A stretch of 64,000 nucleotides of DNA from NCBI RefSeq assembly GCF_014467285.1, contig NZ_NKHR01000018.1, forward strand, positions 1 to 64,000, read 5' to 3'. Both the position numbers and the translations under genes were made by a program. The DNA comes from Xenorhabdus sp014467285 (GTDB lineage Bacteria; Pseudomonadota; Gammaproteobacteria; Enterobacterales; Enterobacteriaceae). Below the pieces are notes generated by a model. That model was not told the DNA's origin and made no database searches. It saw only the letters and a program-made list of their open reading frames with translations. This document shows, piece by piece, positions 49,510-58,986 of the stretch (positions are counted from its first letter, which is position 1; each line of letters starts with the position of its first letter).

Positions 49510-50066
49510 TCTAGCTTACTCATTATTTTTTACATTAATATAGAGCTGCGAGCAAAAAAGAGATGCGCTACTGGTTACCGATGGCCTCGTGTCTTTTACA
49601 AAACCGCCAGCCTCACGGCTATCGTTTGTATAGAGGCGCCTATTTGTCGGTGAGCCTGAATTTCATTTAAATACAGCACTCTTTATTTGGGACACTGTAA
49701 TAAACTGGTACAGATTTTACCCAATCCAGTAAGCTGCAACTCGCAGCCCATAAATTGTTTGCTTAAACATTACGTCTTACGCCATTGCTGCGTTTTTGTT
49801 CAAACAAACAGATAACAAACAATTTCAATCTTGCCATTCATAGTTTAGTAAACTGTGGCCAGAAAGCATTATTCCATTGCTATTGGGGTGATAGCAAGGT
49901 GACTTTATCGCTTTGCGGCTTTTTTATTAGGAAATAGTGATAAGTTGTTAATCTTTAGCCTTTATCCTAAGACACTTGGAATAATGAAGTAAGAAAATAT
50001 GGATGTTATTTAGTCATATTTAAAAATGAGTGGCACTATGTTTGTTGGATAATTAGAATCTCGCCC
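49510..50066. promoter_or_regulatory. rne 5' leader and divergent rluC upstream region
   Basis: A 557-base gap between divergent rne and rluC. In E. coli the rne mRNA has a ~360-base leader that lets RNase E control its own synthesis. On the minus strand the hairpin AGCC-GTGA-GGCT (49,609-49,620) falls where such leader structure is expected. On the plus strand, GCAAGG...CTTTGC followed by GGCTTTTTTATT (about 49,899-49,928) looks like an intrinsic terminator ahead of rluC, suggesting premature termination in the rluC leader. Both roles are inferred. Confidence 0.5.
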
Positions 50067-51023
50067 ATGAAAACAAATAATCAAATTGTACAGTTTGTCA
50101 CGATTGATGACGATGAAGCAGGTCAGCGAGTTGATAACTTTTTGCTGGCTCGTTTAAAAGGTGTACCTAAGAGCATGATCTATCGAATCTTGCGAAAAGG
50201 TGAAGTTCGAATTAACAAGGGAAGAGTCAAACCTGAATATAAATTGACCGCAGGTGATGTTCTCAGAATCCCGCCTGTCAGAGTTGCGGAAAAGCAGGAA
50301 ACCCCTGTATCTGCGAAATTGGATAAAGTGGCTGCTCTGGCAGAATGTATTTTATACGAAGATGACCATATTCTGGTCATTAATAAACCCTCTGGAACAG
50401 CAGTACACGGTGGTAGTGGGCTGAGTTTCGGGGTGATCGAGGGATTGCGTGCGCTGCGCCCGGAAGCTCGTTTCCTTGAGTTGGTGCATCGTCTTGATCG
50501 CGATACATCGGGTATTTTGCTGATTGCCAAAAAGCGTTCTGCGTTGCGAGCACTGCATGAACAGTTACGTTTGAAACAGATGCAGAAAGACTATTTGGCT
50601 TTAGTACGCGGACAATGGCAATCTCATTGTAAAGTCGTAGAAGCTCCCTTGTTGAAAAATATCTTGCAAAGCGGGGAAAGGGTAGTCAAAGTCAGTAATG
50701 AAGGTAAACCCTCTGAGACGCGTTTCAAAGTTGAAGAGCGGTATGCGTTTGCTACATTAGTGCGAGCAAGCCCGGTTACAGGGCGAACGCATCAGATCCG
50801 CGTGCATACTTTACATGCGGGTCATCCTATTGCTTTTGATGATCGCTATGGTGATAGAACATTTGATGCACAGCTTGCAGAAACAGGCCTTAACCGACTG
50901 TTTCTGCATGCAAGTTCATTGAAGTTTACTCATCCCTCTACGGGCGAAACGTTACGTTTCGAAGCGCCAATGGATGATAGATTAAGGCAATGTTTAAGAA
51001 TATTGCGGCAAAATAATCACTAA
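50067..51023 (+). CDS. rluC: 23S rRNA pseudouridine(955/2504/2580) synthase
   Basis: A 318-residue RluA-family enzyme. The N-terminal S4 domain has 'GQRVDNFLLARLKGVPKSM'. The catalytic motif is 'ELVHRLDRDTSGILL' with the catalytic Asp, and 'GRTHQIRVHTLHAGHPIAFD' closes the fold. Divergent from rne as in E. coli. Its stop overlaps the end of convergent yceF by four bases. Confidence 0.96.
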   Translation: MKTNNQIVQFVTIDDDEAGQRVDNFLLARLKGVPKSMIYRILRKGEVRINKGRVKPEYKLTAGDVLRIPPVRVAEKQETPVSAKLDKVAALAECILYEDDHILVINKPSGTAVHGGSGLSFGVIEGLRALRPEARFLELVHRLDRDTSGILLIAKKRSALRALHEQLRLKQMQKDYLALVRGQWQSHCKVVEAPLLKNILQSGERVVKVSNEGKPSETRFKVEERYAFATLVRASPVTGRTHQIRVHTLHAGHPIAFDDRYGDRTFDAQLAETGLNRLFLHASSLKFTHPSTGETLRFEAPMDDRLRQCLRILRQNNH

Positions 51024-51613
51024 GAATATTCCGTCAGTGGGTTGATCCCCTGACGGATAAGCATGTCTGTCAAAGTTATCAATGGCAATCCGATAAGTGT
51101 GTTGGGATCTTTACCATCTAACCTTTCAAATAACGTAATTCCCAGCCCTTCACTTTTAAAACTGCCGGCGCAATTGAAAGGTTTTTCTTTGTTTAAATAG
51201 CTAATGATTTCTGTTTCAGTAAGTTCTCTGAAATAAACATTAAATAACTCACAACGGGTATCTATGTTCCCAGTTTTGCTATTTAACAGTGTGATCCCTG
51301 TATAAAAGGTGACACACTTCCCACTGGCTTTTTGGAGTTGAATGAAAGCGTTCTCAAAATTATGGGGTTTACCTGTAATTTTGTTATCTAAAACGCAAAC
51401 TTGGTCTGAACCTATAATAAGATGGTTAGAATAATTCAACTGTAATGAACAGGCCTTTGCCTGTGCTAGCCGCATAACTAAATTTTCTGGACTTTCGTTC
51501 TCCTGCGGACTTTCATCAATATCGGGAGAGGCACAAGTAAAAGGTAATCCTATTTTTTCCAATAATAGGCGGCGATATACAGAAGTTGATGATAAAACAA
51601 TCGGAAGCATCAT
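51020..51613 (-). CDS. yceF: Maf-family nucleotide pyrophosphatase (YceF)
   Basis: A 197-residue Maf protein that hydrolyses modified or non-canonical nucleoside triphosphates (7-methyl-GTP in E. coli YceF). Typical are the N-terminal 'LPIVLSSTSVYRRLLLEKIGLPF', 'ARAKA'-like 'LAQAKACSL', and 'LIIGSDQVCVLD' with the catalytic Asp (all fragments). Length fits (E. coli 194). It converges with rluC and diverges from yceD. Confidence 0.92.
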   Translation of the reverse strand: MMLPIVLSSTSVYRRLLLEKIGLPFTCASPDIDESPQENESPENLVMRLAQAKACSLQLNYSNHLIIGSDQVCVLDNKITGKPHNFENAFIQLQKASGKCVTFYTGITLLNSKTGNIDTRCELFNVYFRELTETEIISYLNKEKPFNCAGSFKSEGLGITLFERLDGKDPNTLIGLPLITLTDMLIRQGINPLTEYS

Positions 51614-51754
51614 TTTTCCATAAAATACGTAGAGAAATATTCGCAGACATTTTAAACTATACGCCGCTTAATAAGCGAATTTTTGGCGGAAAGGTGCAGA
51701 TGTGTGGCCTTTTTCTTTGACTATGTCTCATTACAAAGATAATATGCGCGCCTT

Positions 51755-52279
51755 ATGCAAAAGGTAAAATTACCCCTGACCATCGATGCGCTTCGAGCAG
51801 CTCAGAAAAGATTGGACTACCAAGGTAGTTATTCTGCTGGGCAGGTTTCTCGTATTGCAGAATCTGTGGTCAGTGTGGATAGTGATGTAGATAACTCATT
51901 ATCATTTGAAATTGATAATCAGCGTCTGGCAGTTGTAAAAGGGCATTCTGATGTGGATGTCACGCTTCGTTGTCAGCGTTGTGGCAGTAATTTCAGTCAT
52001 CATGTTCACACAACGTATTGTTTTAGCCCTGTCGTCAATGATGAGCGGGCTGAGGCATTACCGGAAGAGTATGAGCCAATTGACGTTAATGAATTTGGCG
52101 AAATAGATTTGCTGGCAATGATTGAAGATGAAATAATTCTATCTCTGCCGGTGGTTCCGGTACATGATTCTGAACACTGTGAAGTGTCCGACGCGGACAT
52201 GGTATTTGGTGTTCTGCCTCTTGAAGCAGAAAAACCAAACCCATTTGCCGTATTAGCCAGTTTAAAGAAAAGTACTTAA
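51755..52279 (+). CDS. yceD: DUF177 protein YceD (23S rRNA accumulation protein)
   Basis: A 174-residue conserved protein always found upstream of rpmF and needed for normal 23S rRNA accumulation. The central Cys pair 'TLRCQRCGSNFSH' (CxxC) and the C-terminal '...NPFAVLASLKK' are diagnostic. It starts the long yceD-rpmF-plsX-fab operon; rpmF follows after 12 bases. Confidence 0.94.
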   Translation: MQKVKLPLTIDALRAAQKRLDYQGSYSAGQVSRIAESVVSVDSDVDNSLSFEIDNQRLAVVKGHSDVDVTLRCQRCGSNFSHHVHTTYCFSPVVNDERAEALPEEYEPIDVNEFGEIDLLAMIEDEIILSLPVVPVHDSEHCEVSDADMVFGVLPLEAEKPNPFAVLASLKKST

Positions 52280-52291
52280 GGAGTAAGGTCA

Positions 52292-52462
52292 ATGGCCGTA
52301 CAACAGAATAAACCAACTCGTTCTAAACGTGGTATGCGTCGTTCTCATGACGCACTGACTGCAACACATGTCTCTGTAGACAAAACTTCTGGTGAAACTC
52401 ACCTGCGTCACCATGTGACTGCTGATGGCTACTACCGTGGCCGCAAGGTAATCAACAAGTAA
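52292..52462 (+). CDS. rpmF: 50S ribosomal protein L32
   Basis: A 56-residue basic ribosomal protein, starting MAVQQNKPTRSKRGMRRSHD and ending 'YYRGRKVINK'. AGGAG lies nine bases before the ATG. It is co-transcribed with yceD upstream and plsX downstream, linking ribosome and lipid synthesis as in E. coli. Confidence 0.97.
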   Translation: MAVQQNKPTRSKRGMRRSHDALTATHVSVDKTSGETHLRHHVTADGYYRGRKVINK

Positions 52463-52491
52463 TTTCAGCTAATTATTAGCAAGTTGATATC

Positions 52492-53544
52492 TTGGCTAAT
52501 CTAACCTTAGCGTTAGATGCAATGGGCGGGGACTTTGGTCCTCGCGTCACGGTGCCTGCTGCATTGCAGGCATTGGCATCTAATCCACAACTAAAATTGT
52601 TGTTGGTCGGTAATCCCGAAACCATCTCTCCTTTGCTTGCAAATAAAAATGCTGAGCTGCTCAGTCGCTTGCAAATAATTCCTGCGGAACACGTTGTTTC
52701 CAACGATGTAAAGCCTTCCCAGGCTATTCGTTCCAGCCATGGTACTTCAATGCGCATTGCTCTGAATTTAGTTAAATCGGGTGAAGCGCAGGCTTGTGTC
52801 AGTGCGGGAAATACGGGAGTTTTGATGGGATTGGCCAAATTGATGCTGAAATCCATAGAAGGAATTGAACGGCCTGCATTAATGACAGTGATACCTAATT
52901 TAAAACAACAGAAGACCGTTGTATTGGATTTAGGAGCTAATATTAATTGTAATAGCGGTATGTTAGTTCAGTTTGCGATTATGGGCGCCGTAATGGCGGA
53001 GTATGTTGCAGGGATTAATAATCCTCGTGTTGCATTACTCAATATCGGGGAAGAGGAATCCAAAGGGCTGGATAATATCCGCGAAGCTGCTATGACCTTA
53101 CGCAATAGCCCGGCAATTAACTATATAGGTTATGTGGAAGGAAATGAGCTACTGACAGGAAAAGCTGATGTGCTCGTATGTGACGGCTTCGCAGGTAATG
53201 TTACGCTGAAAACGATGGAAGGTGCGATCAGAGTGATTCTATCTCTGGTAAAATCACCGGGTGGTCAGCAGAAAAATTCATCTTGGTTGATGAAAATATT
53301 CAAGATGAAGATATTCAAAAAATGGTTGCTGAAACGGCTGACCAGGCGGTTTGGGCATCTAAACCCTGATCAATATAACGGAGCAACATTAATAGGGTTG
53401 CGTGGCATCGTCATAAAAAGTCACGGTGCTGCCAATGAACATGCGTTTAAGGCTGCTATTGATCAAGCAGTACAGGCTGTAGAGAAACAAGTTCCTGACA
53501 GAATCGCTGCCCGGTTGGATGCAGTATTACCCAAGAGTGAATAA
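52492..53544 (+). CDS. plsX: Phosphate acyltransferase PlsX
   Basis: A 350-residue enzyme converting acyl-ACP to acyl-phosphate for glycerol-3-phosphate acylation. The N-terminus 'LTLALDAMGGDFGPRVTVPA' and 'CVSAGNTGVLMGLAKLML' are diagnostic. A TTG start codon at 52,492 is used; no ATG or GTG in the frame fits the homologues. It lies 30 bases after rpmF and 8 bases before fabH. Confidence 0.95.
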   Translation: MANLTLALDAMGGDFGPRVTVPAALQALASNPQLKLLLVGNPETISPLLANKNAELLSRLQIIPAEHVVSNDVKPSQAIRSSHGTSMRIALNLVKSGEAQACVSAGNTGVLMGLAKLMLKSIEGIERPALMTVIPNLKQQKTVVLDLGANINCNSGMLVQFAIMGAVMAEYVAGINNPRVALLNIGEEESKGLDNIREAAMTLRNSPAINYIGYVEGNELLTGKADVLVCDGFAGNVTLKTMEGAIRVILSLVKSPGGQQKNSSWLMKIFKMKIFKKWLLKRLTRRFGHLNPDQYNGATLIGLRGIVIKSHGAANEHAFKAAIDQAVQAVEKQVPDRIAARLDAVLPKSE

Positions 53545-53551
53545 AACATAA

Positions 53552-54505
53552 ATGTATACAAAAATCTTAGGTACGGGCAGTTACTTGCCTGCGCAGGTGC
53601 GTACTAACGCAGATTTGGAAAAAATGGTGGATACGTCTGACGAGTGGATCGTCACACGGACGGGTATTCGTGAACGCCGTATTGCAGCTAAAGATGAAAA
53701 CGTTGCAGTTCTGGGGTTTAAAGCCGCTGAAAAAGCCATTGAAATGGCGGGTATCGATAAAACACAAATTGATTTAATCGTTGTTGCGACAACAAGCTCA
53801 ACTCACGCTTTCCCAAGTGCTGCTTGCCAAATTCAGCAGTTATTAGGGATTCAGGGCGTTGCAGCTTTTGATGTTGCGGCAGCATGCGCGGGCTTTACTT
53901 ATGCGTTAAGCGTTGTCGATAAATTTATTAAAACTGGTGCCGCTAAGCATGCCTTGGTGATTGGTTCCGACATTATTTCAAGAGTTGTAGATCCTGAAGA
54001 TCGCAGTACAATTATCCTGTTTGGTGATGCTGCGGGAGCAATGGTGGTCGGGGCTTCAGAGGAGCCAGGTATATTATCTACCCATCTTCATGCTGATGGT
54101 CGTTATGGTGATTTGTTGTCGTTACCCCATCAGAGGCACGTGAAGGGTGATACACCAGCATACGTTACGATGGTTGGTAATGAAGTCTTTAAGGTTGCCG
54201 TCCGGGAATTGGCTAATATCGTTGATGAGACATTGGAAGCTAATAACTTGGCTCACAACCAGCTTGATTGGCTGGTTCCTCATCAAGCTAATTTGCGCAT
54301 TATTTCGGCAACAGCCAAGAAATTGGATATGACAATGGATAAAGTGGTTATCACACTGGATCGTCATGGCAATACTTCGGCTGCATCTGTTCCGACAGCG
54401 TTCGATGAAGCGGTGCGTGATGGAAGAATCCAACGTGGCCAGCTTATCTTACTTGAAGCATTCGGCGGTGGCTTTACCTGGGGCTCAGCGCTAGTACGTT
54501 TTTAA
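53552..54505 (+). CDS. fabH: Beta-ketoacyl-ACP synthase III
   Basis: A 317-residue thiolase-fold enzyme that condenses acetyl-CoA with malonyl-ACP to start fatty-acid synthesis. The active-site Cys is in 'DVAAACAGFTYAL', His in 'WLVPHQANLRII', and Asn in 'DRHGNTSAASVP'. Length is that of E. coli FabH. It is second in the lipid cluster, followed closely by fabD. Confidence 0.97.
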   Translation: MYTKILGTGSYLPAQVRTNADLEKMVDTSDEWIVTRTGIRERRIAAKDENVAVLGFKAAEKAIEMAGIDKTQIDLIVVATTSSTHAFPSAACQIQQLLGIQGVAAFDVAAACAGFTYALSVVDKFIKTGAAKHALVIGSDIISRVVDPEDRSTIILFGDAAGAMVVGASEEPGILSTHLHADGRYGDLLSLPHQRHVKGDTPAYVTMVGNEVFKVAVRELANIVDETLEANNLAHNQLDWLVPHQANLRIISATAKKLDMTMDKVVITLDRHGNTSAASVPTAFDEAVRDGRIQRGQLILLEAFGGGFTWGSALVRF

Positions 54506-54523
54506 TTTAACAGGAAGATAGAC

Positions 54524-55453
54524 ATGTCTGATTTTGCAATGGTGTTTCCCGGTCAAGGTTCTCAGTCTTTGGGTATGCTGGCGAATTTGGCCGCAGAATT
54601 CCCGCTGGTTGAACAGACCTTCGCAGAAGCTTCTGCGGTTTTGGGATACGATTTATGGGCATTGGTTCAGCAAGGGCCAGCAGAAGAACTGAACAAAACG
54701 TGGAAAACCCAACCTGCGTTGTTGGCCGCTTCAGTAGCGATTTGGCGAGTATGGCAGGAAAAGGAAGGAAAAGCGCCTTCCATGATGGCGGGCCATAGCC
54801 TTGGCGAATATTCAGCACTGGTTTGTGCTGGCGTGATTGAATTTCAGCAAGCCATCAAGCTCGTTGAGTTGCGTGGAAAACTGATGCAAGACGCTGTACC
54901 GGAAGGGCAAGGAGCGATGTATGCCATTATCGGTTTGGATAATGAATCCATTGCAAAGGCATGTGAAGAATCAGCTCAGGGTCAGGTAGTTTCACCTGTT
55001 AACTTTAATTCGCCTGGTCAAGTAGTGATCGCAGGTGACAAAGACGCCGTAGAGCGGGCGGGGGCTGCATGTAAAGCGGCTGGCGCAAAACGTGCATTGC
55101 CTCTGGCTGTGAGTGTGCCTTCGCATTGTGCACTCATGAAATCTGCCGCCGAGCAATTGGCTTCTGCGTTGCAAGAGGTTGTGTTTAACCAGCCACAGCT
55201 CCCTGTCGTCAATAATGTTGATGTAAAAGTGGAACAATCTGCCGATGCTATCCGCGACGCGCTGGTTCGTCAGTTGTATAATCCTGTGCGCTGGGCAGAA
55301 TCAGTTGAATATATTGCCGAACAGAATATTGCACAACTGTTGGAAATTGGACCGGGCAAGGTATTGACTGGGTTGACTAAACGAATTGTTGATACTTTAA
55401 GTGCTGTAGCAGTAAATGATGTATCATCACTCACAGTTGCTCTGAATAAATGA
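54524..55453 (+). CDS. fabD: Malonyl-CoA:ACP transacylase
   Basis: A 309-residue enzyme that loads malonyl groups onto ACP. The 'GHSLGEYSAL' motif holds the nucleophilic Ser, 'VSVPSHCALM' the catalytic His, and 'FPGQGSQSLGML' forms the N-terminal oxyanion loop. The stop TGA lies 11 bases before the fabG start. Confidence 0.97.
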   Translation: MSDFAMVFPGQGSQSLGMLANLAAEFPLVEQTFAEASAVLGYDLWALVQQGPAEELNKTWKTQPALLAASVAIWRVWQEKEGKAPSMMAGHSLGEYSALVCAGVIEFQQAIKLVELRGKLMQDAVPEGQGAMYAIIGLDNESIAKACEESAQGQVVSPVNFNSPGQVVIAGDKDAVERAGAACKAAGAKRALPLAVSVPSHCALMKSAAEQLASALQEVVFNQPQLPVVNNVDVKVEQSADAIRDALVRQLYNPVRWAESVEYIAEQNIAQLLEIGPGKVLTGLTKRIVDTLSAVAVNDVSSLTVALNK

Positions 55454-55464
55454 CTGAGGAAAAC

Positions 55465-56199
55465 ATGAGCTTTGATGGAAAAATTGCACTGGTCACTGGC
55501 GCTAGCCGTGGTATAGGTCGCGCGATTGCTGAATTATTGGCTGCACGTGGTGCATGTGTTGTTGGCACTGCAACCAGTGAAAAGGGAGCAGAAGAAATCA
55601 GCTCCTACCTTGGTGATAAAGGCAAAGGTTTTGTACTGAATGTCACAGATTCAGAATCCATTGAAAATGCACTATCGAATATTCGTGCTGAATTTGGTGA
55701 AATAGACATATTGGTTAATAATGCTGGCATCACTCGTGATAACTTGTTGATGCGCATGAAAGATGATGAGTGGCAAGATATTATTGACACTAATCTTTCT
55801 TCGATTTTTCGTCTGTCAAAAGCAGTAATGCGCTCTATGATGAAAAAACGTTATGGACGTATTATTTCCATTGGATCTGTTGTTGGGACGATGGGAAATG
55901 CAGGGCAGGCGAATTACACGGCAGCGAAAGCAGGAGTTATTGGTTTTAGTAAATCATTGGCTCGTGAAGTCGCTTCTCGTGGCATCACCGTCAACGTTGT
56001 TGCACCTGGTTTTATCGAAACAGATATGACAAAGGCGTTGACAGACGAACAACGTGCAGGTATTTCTGCTGGAATTCCTGCTAATCGTCTCGGTGATGCA
56101 AAAGAAATTGCCAGTGCTGTAGCGTTTCTTGCTTCTGACGAGGCCGCTTACATTACGGGTGAAACATTGCATGTCAATGGTGGCATGTACATGATCTAA
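55465..56199 (+). CDS. fabG: 3-oxoacyl-ACP reductase
   Basis: A 244-residue short-chain dehydrogenase that reduces 3-ketoacyl-ACP with NADPH. The cofactor loop is 'TGASRGIGRAIA', the active site 'SIGSVVGTMGNAGQANYTAAKAG' (S-Y-x3-K, given in part), and 'NNAGITRDNLLMRM' is typical. An upstream in-frame ATG at 55,450 overlaps fabD, but AGGA at 55,456-55,459 supports 55,465. Confidence 0.97.
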   Translation: MSFDGKIALVTGASRGIGRAIAELLAARGACVVGTATSEKGAEEISSYLGDKGKGFVLNVTDSESIENALSNIRAEFGEIDILVNNAGITRDNLLMRMKDDEWQDIIDTNLSSIFRLSKAVMRSMMKKRYGRIISIGSVVGTMGNAGQANYTAAKAGVIGFSKSLAREVASRGITVNVVAPGFIETDMTKALTDEQRAGISAGIPANRLGDAKEIASAVAFLASDEAAYITGETLHVNGGMYMI

Positions 56200-56360
56200 A
56201 AATGAGCGAACCCTCTGTTTTTGATGCGTTTTTTGTACAAAAAGAAGCAGAAAGAAGCAGATTGTGGTTCGACCAGCCGGGATTTGGTTGCATCTTTTCC
56301 TGTATTTTATAAACTACGAAAACCATCGCAAAAGCGAGTTTTGATAGGAAATTTAATAGT

Positions 56361-56597
56361 ATGAGCACTATCGACGAACGCGTTAAGAAAATCATCGTTG
56401 AACAACTGGGTGTTAAAGAGGAAGAAGTTGTGAACACAGCTTCATTTGTTGATGACTTGGGCGCTGATTCTCTTGACACAGTTGAACTGGTAATGGCTCT
56501 GGAAGAAGAGTTCGATATCGAGATCCCAGACGAAGAAGCTGAAAAAATCACCACAGTTCAGGCTGCTATTGACTACGTTGAAAACGCAGGTAAATAA
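56361..56597 (+). CDS. acpP: Acyl carrier protein
   Basis: A 78-residue acidic four-helix ACP. Ser in 'DDLGADSLDTVELVM' is the 4'-phosphopantetheine attachment site. Close to identical with enteric AcpP. It is preceded by a 161-base gap, so it probably has its own strong promoter, and is followed by a GC-rich hairpin. Confidence 0.98.
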   Translation: MSTIDERVKKIIVEQLGVKEEEVVNTASFVDDLGADSLDTVELVMALEEEFDIEIPDEEAEKITTVQAAIDYVENAGK

Positions 56598-56608
56598 GCA
56601 CACATACC

Positions 56609-56637
56609 TAGGCGGTCGTTCGACCGCCTATGTTTTT
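56609..56637 (+). terminator. Hairpin between acpP and fabF
   Basis: TAGGCGGTCG-TT-CGACCGCCTA, a perfect 10-base stem, followed by TGTTTTT. It can terminate most acpP transcripts and so keep acpP mRNA far above fabF, a plausible attenuation point. Confidence 0.8.
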
Positions 56638-56671
56638 CGTCCTAAATTTTTTCCCTCCCTGGAGGATAACC

Positions 56672-57913
56672 GTGTCTAAGCGTCGAGTAGTCGTGACCGG
56701 ACTAGGCATGTTATCTCCTGTCGGCAACACAGTAGAATCTTCTTGGAATGCTGTTTGTGCCGGACAGAGTGGTATCGGCCTTATCGAACATTTTGACGCC
56801 TCTAACCATGCAACTAAATTTGCTGGTGTGGTGAAGAATTTTAATCATGAAGATTTCAATATTTCGCGCAAAGAAGCGCGGAAGATGGATCTCTTTATTC
56901 AGTATGGTATTGCTGCAGGCATACAAGCCGTTGAAGATGCAGGAATCGAAGTAACAGAAGCCAATGCTAGCCGCTTTGGTGCTGCTATTGGTTCTGGTAT
57001 TGGTGGTTTGGGCCTGATTGAAGAAAACCACAGTACATTGCTTTCGGCAGGGCCTCGCAAGGTCAGCCCATTCTTTGTACCTTCGACCATTATTAATATG
57101 GTGGCAGGCCATCTGAGCATCCTTTATGGTCTGCGTGGCCCTAGCATTTCTATCGCAACCGCGTGTACTTCTGGTGTACATAATATTGGTCATGCGGCTC
57201 GTATCATTGCTTATAATGATGCTGATATTATGCTGGCAGGTGGTGCAGAGAAAGCCAGCACAGAATTTGGTATTGCCGGATTTGGTGCTGCACGTGCATT
57301 ATCAACCCGTAACGATAATCCTCAGGCTGCAAGCCGTCCTTGGGATAAAGATCGTGATGGTTTTGTTCTGGGCGATGGCGCAGGTGTTGTCGTTCTTGAA
57401 GAATATGAACATGCTAAACAGCGTGGTGCAAAAATCTATGCTGAAGTTGTTGGCTTTGGCATGAGTAGTGATGCTTACCATATGACATCACCTCCTGAAG
57501 ATGGAGCCGGTGCTGCTTTAGCGATGGAAAATGCCCTGAAAGATGCGGGTATTTCACCAGAGCAGGTGGGTTACATTAATGCTCATGGTACTTCAACATC
57601 AGTTGGTGATATTGCAGAAGCTCGCGCGGTTGAGTCTGTTTTTGGTGAAGGCACTAAGGTATTGGTGAGTTCAACCAAATCCATGACAGGCCACTTGTTG
57701 GGAGCTGCGGGAGCGGTTGAATCTATTTTCACTATTCTTTCCTTGCGTGATCAGATTGTTCCTCCGACCATTAATTTGGAAAATCAGGATGAGAACTGTC
57801 ATTTGGATTTAGTTCCAGGTGAAGCGCGTAAAGTTGAAGGAATGGAATACGCATTGTGTAACTCTTTCGGCTTCGGTGGCACTAACGGGTCATTGATCTT
57901 CCGTAAGATCTAA
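56672..57913 (+). CDS. fabF: Beta-ketoacyl-ACP synthase II
   Basis: A 413-residue condensing enzyme for chain elongation and thermal control of membrane fluidity. The catalytic Cys is in 'SIATACTSGVHNIGHA', and the His residues in 'YINAHGTSTSVGD' and 'STKSMTGHLLGAAG'. The frame is open further upstream, but the GTG at 56,672 (protein start 'SKRRVVVTGLGMLSPVGN' after Met) has GGAGG seven bases before it. A terminator follows. Confidence 0.97.
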   Translation: MSKRRVVVTGLGMLSPVGNTVESSWNAVCAGQSGIGLIEHFDASNHATKFAGVVKNFNHEDFNISRKEARKMDLFIQYGIAAGIQAVEDAGIEVTEANASRFGAAIGSGIGGLGLIEENHSTLLSAGPRKVSPFFVPSTIINMVAGHLSILYGLRGPSISIATACTSGVHNIGHAARIIAYNDADIMLAGGAEKASTEFGIAGFGAARALSTRNDNPQAASRPWDKDRDGFVLGDGAGVVVLEEYEHAKQRGAKIYAEVVGFGMSSDAYHMTSPPEDGAGAALAMENALKDAGISPEQVGYINAHGTSTSVGDIAEARAVESVFGEGTKVLVSSTKSMTGHLLGAAGAVESIFTILSLRDQIVPPTINLENQDENCHLDLVPGEARKVEGMEYALCNSFGFGGTNGSLIFRKI

Positions 57914-57933
57914 AAACGCTTTGTGTTTATAAA

Positions 57934-57962
57934 GAGCCTCAACATTTGTTGGGGCTTTTTTA
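57934..57962 (+). terminator. Terminator of fabF
   Basis: GCCTCAACA pairs with TGTTGGGGC (one mismatch as wobble) and is followed by TTTTTT. It separates fabF from pabC, which needs its own promoter in the following 120 bases. Confidence 0.85.
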
Positions 57963-58083
57963 CATCTGTTTTCTGACGGATTGTTTTTTTATGGTTTTTT
58001 GCACTGCCCGAGCTCCTATATTATTATAACGCCCCTTAATAGTTGAGGTTATCACGCCTTTTTATCGAAAATAAGAAGTTAAA

Positions 58084-58911
58084 ATGACGTATTGGATTAA
58101 TGGTAATCTGTGTGATCAATTGCCTGTGAATGATCGCGCGGTACAATTTGGTGATGGTTGCTTTACTACAATAAGAGTTGAGCAAGAACAGCCCGCTTTG
58201 TTACCTTTGCATATAAAACGGTTGCAAAAAGGCGTTGAAAAACTGTTTATGCCAGCACCGGATTGGACGCAGCTTGAGAATCATATTAAACAAGTAGTTC
58301 AAGGGTGTGAATCAGGTGTTCTGAAGGTTATTCTTTCCAGAGGAGCCGGAGGGCGTGGTTACGGTATTGACCATGAAATTGAACCCACAAAGATTCTCTC
58401 TTTGAATCCATATCCTGCACAATATATTACCTTGCGTCAAAATGGTGCTGCGTTGGCTCTTAGCCCGATTTCCATGGGGATTAATCCCTACCTTGCAGGT
58501 ATCAAGCACTTGAATCGCTTGGAACAAGTTTTGATCAAAAGATTCATTGAACAATCCAAAGCGGATGAAGCACTGGTGCTTGATAGTGATGGTCTATTAG
58601 TTGAGTGCTGTACTGCGAATATTTTTTGGCGAAAAGGAAAAGATGTTTATACGCCAGATCTCAACCAGTGTGGCGTGGAAGGGATTATGCGGCAAAAAAT
58701 AATCGAATTATTGGCAGACAGTGATTATAGCCTGTCATTTGTTATGCGTTATCCTGAAGCACTGGCTCATGCCGATGAAGTGATTATCTGTAATTCCCTG
58801 ATGCCCGTGGTTCCAGTAAATCAAATTCAAGCACACAAATATCAACCTGCGTGGAAATATCAATCAAGGGAGCTGCATGAATTTTTATTACCAGAATGTT
58901 TAACACTTTAA
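58084..58911 (+). CDS. pabC: Aminodeoxychorismate lyase
   Basis: A 275-residue PLP fold-type IV enzyme producing p-aminobenzoate for folate. 'NDRAVQFGDGCFTTIR' is the N-terminal signature, 'GIKHLNRLEQVL' contains the PLP Lys, and 'VECCTANIFW' lines the cofactor site. Order pabC-mltG-tmk-holB is that of E. coli. Start ATG 58,084. Confidence 0.94.
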   Translation: MTYWINGNLCDQLPVNDRAVQFGDGCFTTIRVEQEQPALLPLHIKRLQKGVEKLFMPAPDWTQLENHIKQVVQGCESGVLKVILSRGAGGRGYGIDHEIEPTKILSLNPYPAQYITLRQNGAALALSPISMGINPYLAGIKHLNRLEQVLIKRFIEQSKADEALVLDSDGLLVECCTANIFWRKGKDVYTPDLNQCGVEGIMRQKIIELLADSDYSLSFVMRYPEALAHADEVIICNSLMPVVPVNQIQAHKYQPAWKYQSRELHEFLLPECLTL

Positions 58912-58986
58912 TTTTTAATTAAATAATGCTTAAGTTTTTAGCTATTTAGTCCTCATCATTGAAGCACACATAAAAGTGATTACCGA

